From NCBI GenBank assembly GCA_032718475.1, contig JAUCBJ010003305.1, forward strand, positions 1 through 29,035: DNA of 29,035 nucleotides, given 5' to 3'. Both the position numbers and the translations under genes were made by a program. The stretch is from Nemertoderma westbladi (lineage: Eukaryota; Xenacoelomorpha; Nemertodermatida; Nemertodermatidae). The notes beneath the pieces are model-generated. The model was not told the origin of the DNA. It searched no databases and worked only from the letters and a program-made list of their open reading frames with translations. Below are positions 25,777 through 29,035 of the stretch, piece after piece (within the stretch, counting starts at the first letter, position 1; every line of letters starts with the position of its first letter).

Positions 25777-26186
25777 AACATTCTTTTAAATCTGCTGTTA
25801 AATCTCACCTCCGTGTGCAATGTAAAAATAGGTACAATAGTCCTACAGTAAGTTATTAGTTTATTAATTATTTACTATTTATACTGTAATTACGTTTTAT
25901 AATGAATTGTTCTGTACATTACATCTTTATCGTTGAGTCGGACATTGTCACACTCTCGGTAAAGTTGTACATGTACATAGTGTAATTACGTTTTATATTG
26001 GATTTAGGTTAGCGTAGTGTAATATTGTATTTGTAACCAAGTAACATAAAGGACCCCCTTGGAAATAAGCTGCAAAGCTTTAGGGGTAATCCTATATGTT
26101 ATGTTGGACAATACCTTTATACCGGTACATTGTTTGGTGTATTTGTTATTGGTTTTACATAATGTATAAATAAATCTATCTATCTA
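25777..26186 (+). mobile_element. CR1/L2-like LINE, 3' part
   Basis: Resumes the coding end (HSFKSAVKSHLRVQCK, stop near 25855), then a 3' untranslated region. GGACCCCCTTGGAAATAAGC followed by GCTTTAGGGGTAATCC (26051-26094) can form a stem-loop, a feature of CR1/L2 3' ends. The tail is AATAAATCTATCTATCTATC (26167-26186), an ATCT microsatellite as used by this group. Confidence 0.85.
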
Positions 26187-26188
26187 TC

Positions 26189-28111
26189 AATGAGCGATAA
26201 TGTTTGTAGAGTGTTGATGTTTGTGGAGTATTAATATTTCTATAGTGTTGATGTTTGTAGAGCGATACTGTTTGTGGAGTATTGATGTTTGTTGAGCTTT
26301 GATGTTTGTGGAACGTTTATGTTTGTGGATCATTGATGTTTGTGGAGTGTTGATGTTTGTGGAGTGTTGATGTTTGTGGAGTGTTGATGTTTGTGGAGTG
26401 TTGATGTTTGTGGAGTGTTGATGTTTGTGGAGTGTTGATGTTTGTTGAGCTTTGATGTTTGTGGAACGTTTATGTTTGTGGATCATTGATGTTTGTGGAG
26501 TGTTGATGTTTGTGAATCATTGATGTTTGTGGAGTGTTGATGTTTGTGGAGGGTTGATGTTTGTGGAGTGTTGATGTTTGTTGAGCTTTGATGTTTGTGA
26601 AGCATTGATGTTTCTAGAGTGTTGATGTTTGTAGAGTGTTGATGTTTGTGGAGCGATAATGTTTGTAGAGTGTTGATGTTTGTGGAGCGATAATGTTTGT
26701 AGAGTGTTGATGTTTGTGGAGTATTAATGTTTCTATAGTGTTGATGTTTGTAGAGTGTTGATGTTTGTGGAGCGATAATGTTTGTAGAGTGTTGATGTTT
26801 GTGGAGCGATACTGTTTGTGGAGTATTGATGTTTGTTGAGCTTTGATGTTTGTGGAACGTTTATGTTTGTGGATCATTGATGTTTGTGGAGTGTTGATGT
26901 TTGTGGAGTGTTTATGTTTGTGGAGTGTTGATGTTTGTGGAGTGTTGATGTTTGTGGAGTGTTGATGTTTGTTGAGCTTTGATGTTTGTGGAACGTTTAT
27001 GTTTGTGGATCATTGATGTTTGTGGAGTGTTGATGTTTGTGAATCATTGATGTTTGTGGAGTGTTGATGTTTGTGGAGGGTTGATGTTTGTGGAGTGTTG
27101 ATGTTTGTTGAGCTTTGATGTTTGTGAAGCATTGATGTTTCTAGAGTGTTGATGTTTGTAGAGTGTTGATGTTTGTGGAGCGATAATGTTTGTAGAGTGT
27201 TGATGTTTGTGGAGCAATGATGTTTCTAGAGTGTTGATGTTTGTAGAGCGATAATGTTTGTAGAGTGTTGATGTTTGTGGAGCGATAATGTTTGTAGAGT
27301 GTTGATGTTTGTGGAGTATTAATGTTTCTATAGTGTTGATGTTTGTAGAGTGTTGATGTTTGTAGAGTGTTGATGTTTGTGGAGCGATAATGTTTGTAGA
27401 GTGTTGATGTTTGTGGAGCGATAATGTTTGTAGAGTGTTGATGTTTGTGGAGTATTAATGTTTCTATAGTGTTGATGTTTGTAGAGTGTTGATGTTTGTG
27501 GAGCGATAATGTTTGTAGAGTGTTGATGTTTGTGGAGTATTAATGTTTCTATAGAGTTGATGTTTGTAGAGTGTTGATGTTTGTGGAGCGATAATGTTTG
27601 TAGAGTGTTGATGTTTGTGGAGTATTAATGTTTCTATAGTGTTGATGTTTGTAGAGTGTTGATGTTTGTGGAGCGATAGTGTTTGTAGAGTGTTGATGTT
27701 TGTGGAGTATTAATGTTTCTATAGTGTTGATGTTTGTAGAGTGTTGATGTTTGTGGAGCGATAATGTTTGTAGAGTGTTGATGTTTGTGGAGTATTAATG
27801 TTTTTATAGTGTTGATGTTTGTAGAGTGTTGATGTTTGTGGAGCGATAATGTTTGTAGAGTGTTGATGTTTGTGGAGTATTAATGTTTCTATAGTGTTTA
27901 TGTTTGTAGAGTGTTGATGTTTGTGGAGTGTTGATGTTTGTAGAGTGTTGATGTTTGTAGACTGTTGATGTTTGTGGAGTATTAATGTTTCTATAGTGTT
28001 GATGTTAGTAGAGTGTTGATGTTTGTGGAGCGATAATGTTTGTAGAGTGTTGATGTTTGTGGAGTATTAATGTTTCTATAGTGTTTATGTTTGTGGAGCG
28101 ATCATGTTTGT
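26189..28111. repeat. 17-bp minisatellite array (about 113 units)
   Basis: The unit is close to TTGATGTTTGTGGAGTG, with variants such as ATTAATGTTTCTATAGT, GATAATGTTTGTAGAGT and TTTGATGTTTGTGGAAC. From about 27450 the variants form an 85-bp (5-unit) higher-order repeat. The ATTAATG variant starts at 27454, 27539, 27624, 27709, 27794 and 27879, exactly 85 apart, then at 27981 (102, six units) and 28066. Earlier, a block recurs 527 bp (31 units) apart: GTTGAGCTTTG at 26444 and 26971, and at 26580 and 27107. Long open frames on the minus strand arise only because the unit lacks stops. Confidence 0.95.
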
Positions 28112-29035
28112 CACATAATAATAGATAAGTGAACATAATTTATAAACAATATGCAATCAGTAATCAGTGTTAGTTTTCTTCTTTATTAGCCGTAGGTGCA
28201 GAAATAATAACATTGAAATTATAATCTATTTCATTTTATATTTATTATTTTAATATTAGTTTAATAATTTTAGTATTTTATTTAGGACTTATCTTCTTAA
28301 TTTTCTCTCTACTTTTTTGTATTTACTTATACAATCCATTGATGCATTTAAGGGGGTAGCAAATTAAACATCACATTTTTATGTGTCTCTCGACCCTAAA
28401 ATTTGGTGAAAATTATTTTTTGTGCTACTAAACATCGTCTGGACTGTGTAAGAATAACCAAACCAAATATTTTTAAAATTGGCCCCAAATTGGCTCCCTA
28501 ATTGACCAAAAGTGCCTTTTTGCGCCAAGGGCTATTTCTCCACCATTATTTTGTTGAAATTTGTCGAAATTTGGAATATAAAATATAAGTTCAGAAGAAC
28601 CCTGCATCGAATTCTCCTGAACAAGTTTTGCCTTTTTGTACCTTTTTAATTTCAAAACAAGTTTGTTCAGAAGAAGTATGGAGATGGAGAAGTACCAAAC
28701 TTCAACTCATTTCAGTTAAAATTGGCGGAGAAATAGCCTTTTTCATGAAAAAGCTTCATTCTGAGATATGGGTGTTTAAAGTTTAACCCTATTACCACTG
28801 GGGTATTTTGGGGGGATTCGGCCCACCCACTATATTTTTGTAATCGTCCAATGAAATCCTACAAAATTTGGGCTGTTGGTGAAACAACTATAGATGAACA
28901 CTACCAAACCTTAAAAAGTAAAATTTCATAAGCAGGGAATCATAATTTTGATGAAAAATAAAAGTAGTCCCAGGACAAAATTACAAAATTTTTCGTTTTC
29001 TAAAAACTAATAGTGTGGCAGTGTTGGCTAGATTT
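28112..29035. other. AT-rich DNA without recognised genes
   Basis: No coding sequence supported. An inverted pair GGCTATTTCTCC (28530-28541) and GGAGAAATAGCC (28727-28738) encloses further short inverted repeats (GTTCAGAAGAA near 28591 against TTCTCCTGAAC near 28611), suggesting a fold-back element. The 60-codon minus-strand frame at 28473-28655 falls in it and is not credible. Confidence 0.45.

Noticed and set aside
26187-26877. His/Asn/Thr-rich open frames on the minus strand in the minisatellite
   Set aside because: A 17-bp unit without stop codons is open in every frame on that strand and yields a 17-residue periodic peptide automatically. No start, splice or regulatory context supports translation.
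1-29035. tRNA, rRNA or CRISPR arrays
   Set aside because: No cloverleaf, rRNA block or repeat-spacer array was recognised on reading. The tandem arrays present have no unique spacers.

Overview
The window reads as intron and repeat DNA from an animal genome. A marine invertebrate is my guess, but the sequence does not fix the species. Two short exons with good splice sites (189-377 and 1949-2074) encode a fibronectin type II module and an EGF module. Both are bounded by phase-1 introns, as is usual for secreted or cell-surface mosaic proteins of animals. Nearly everything else is transposable elements, nested inside one another.

Layout. (a) 1-2308: the two host exons, with an old decayed LINE fragment (556-1160) in the intron between them. 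(b) 2309-21394: a chain of insertions. The outermost is a weakly supported inverted-repeat element (2309-21394). Inside it is a second element with an 18-bp terminal inverted repeat and AT duplications (3315-21034, ISL2EU-like). That one was split by a nearly complete LINE (3339-7066, perfect 19-bp target duplication) and by a 13.4-kb element (7301-20741) with 58-bp terminal inverted repeats and a perfect 9-bp target duplication. (c) 21604-26186: a 5'-end fragment of the same LINE on the minus strand, then a CR1/L2-like LINE on the plus strand. The CR1/L2-like LINE is itself split by a 5'-truncated minus-strand copy of the first LINE (24166-25764, 12-bp target duplication). (d) 26189-28111: a 17-bp minisatellite with higher-order structure. 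(e) 28112-29035: AT-rich DNA without recognisable genes.

The 13.4-kb element is the most unusual object. Its ends look like those of a Mutator-type DNA transposon: long terminal inverted repeats starting GGG, 9-bp duplications, repeated subterminal motifs. I see no transposase in it. It carries, all on the minus strand, a BEL/Pao-type gag-protease-reverse transcriptase-RNase H-integrase polyprotein gene (19930 down to 12382) with no recognisable LTRs. After a repeat-rich spacer comes a second gene (11080 down to 8520) encoding a DEDD-type 3'-5' exonuclease fold joined to CCHC zinc knuckles, in the position env holds in retroviruses. Both genes are damaged. The polyprotein has about eight in-frame stops, six of them TGA, plus several frameshifts; the exonuclease gene has one frameshift and two stops. 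This copy is therefore probably inactive, but the architecture may represent an undescribed family.
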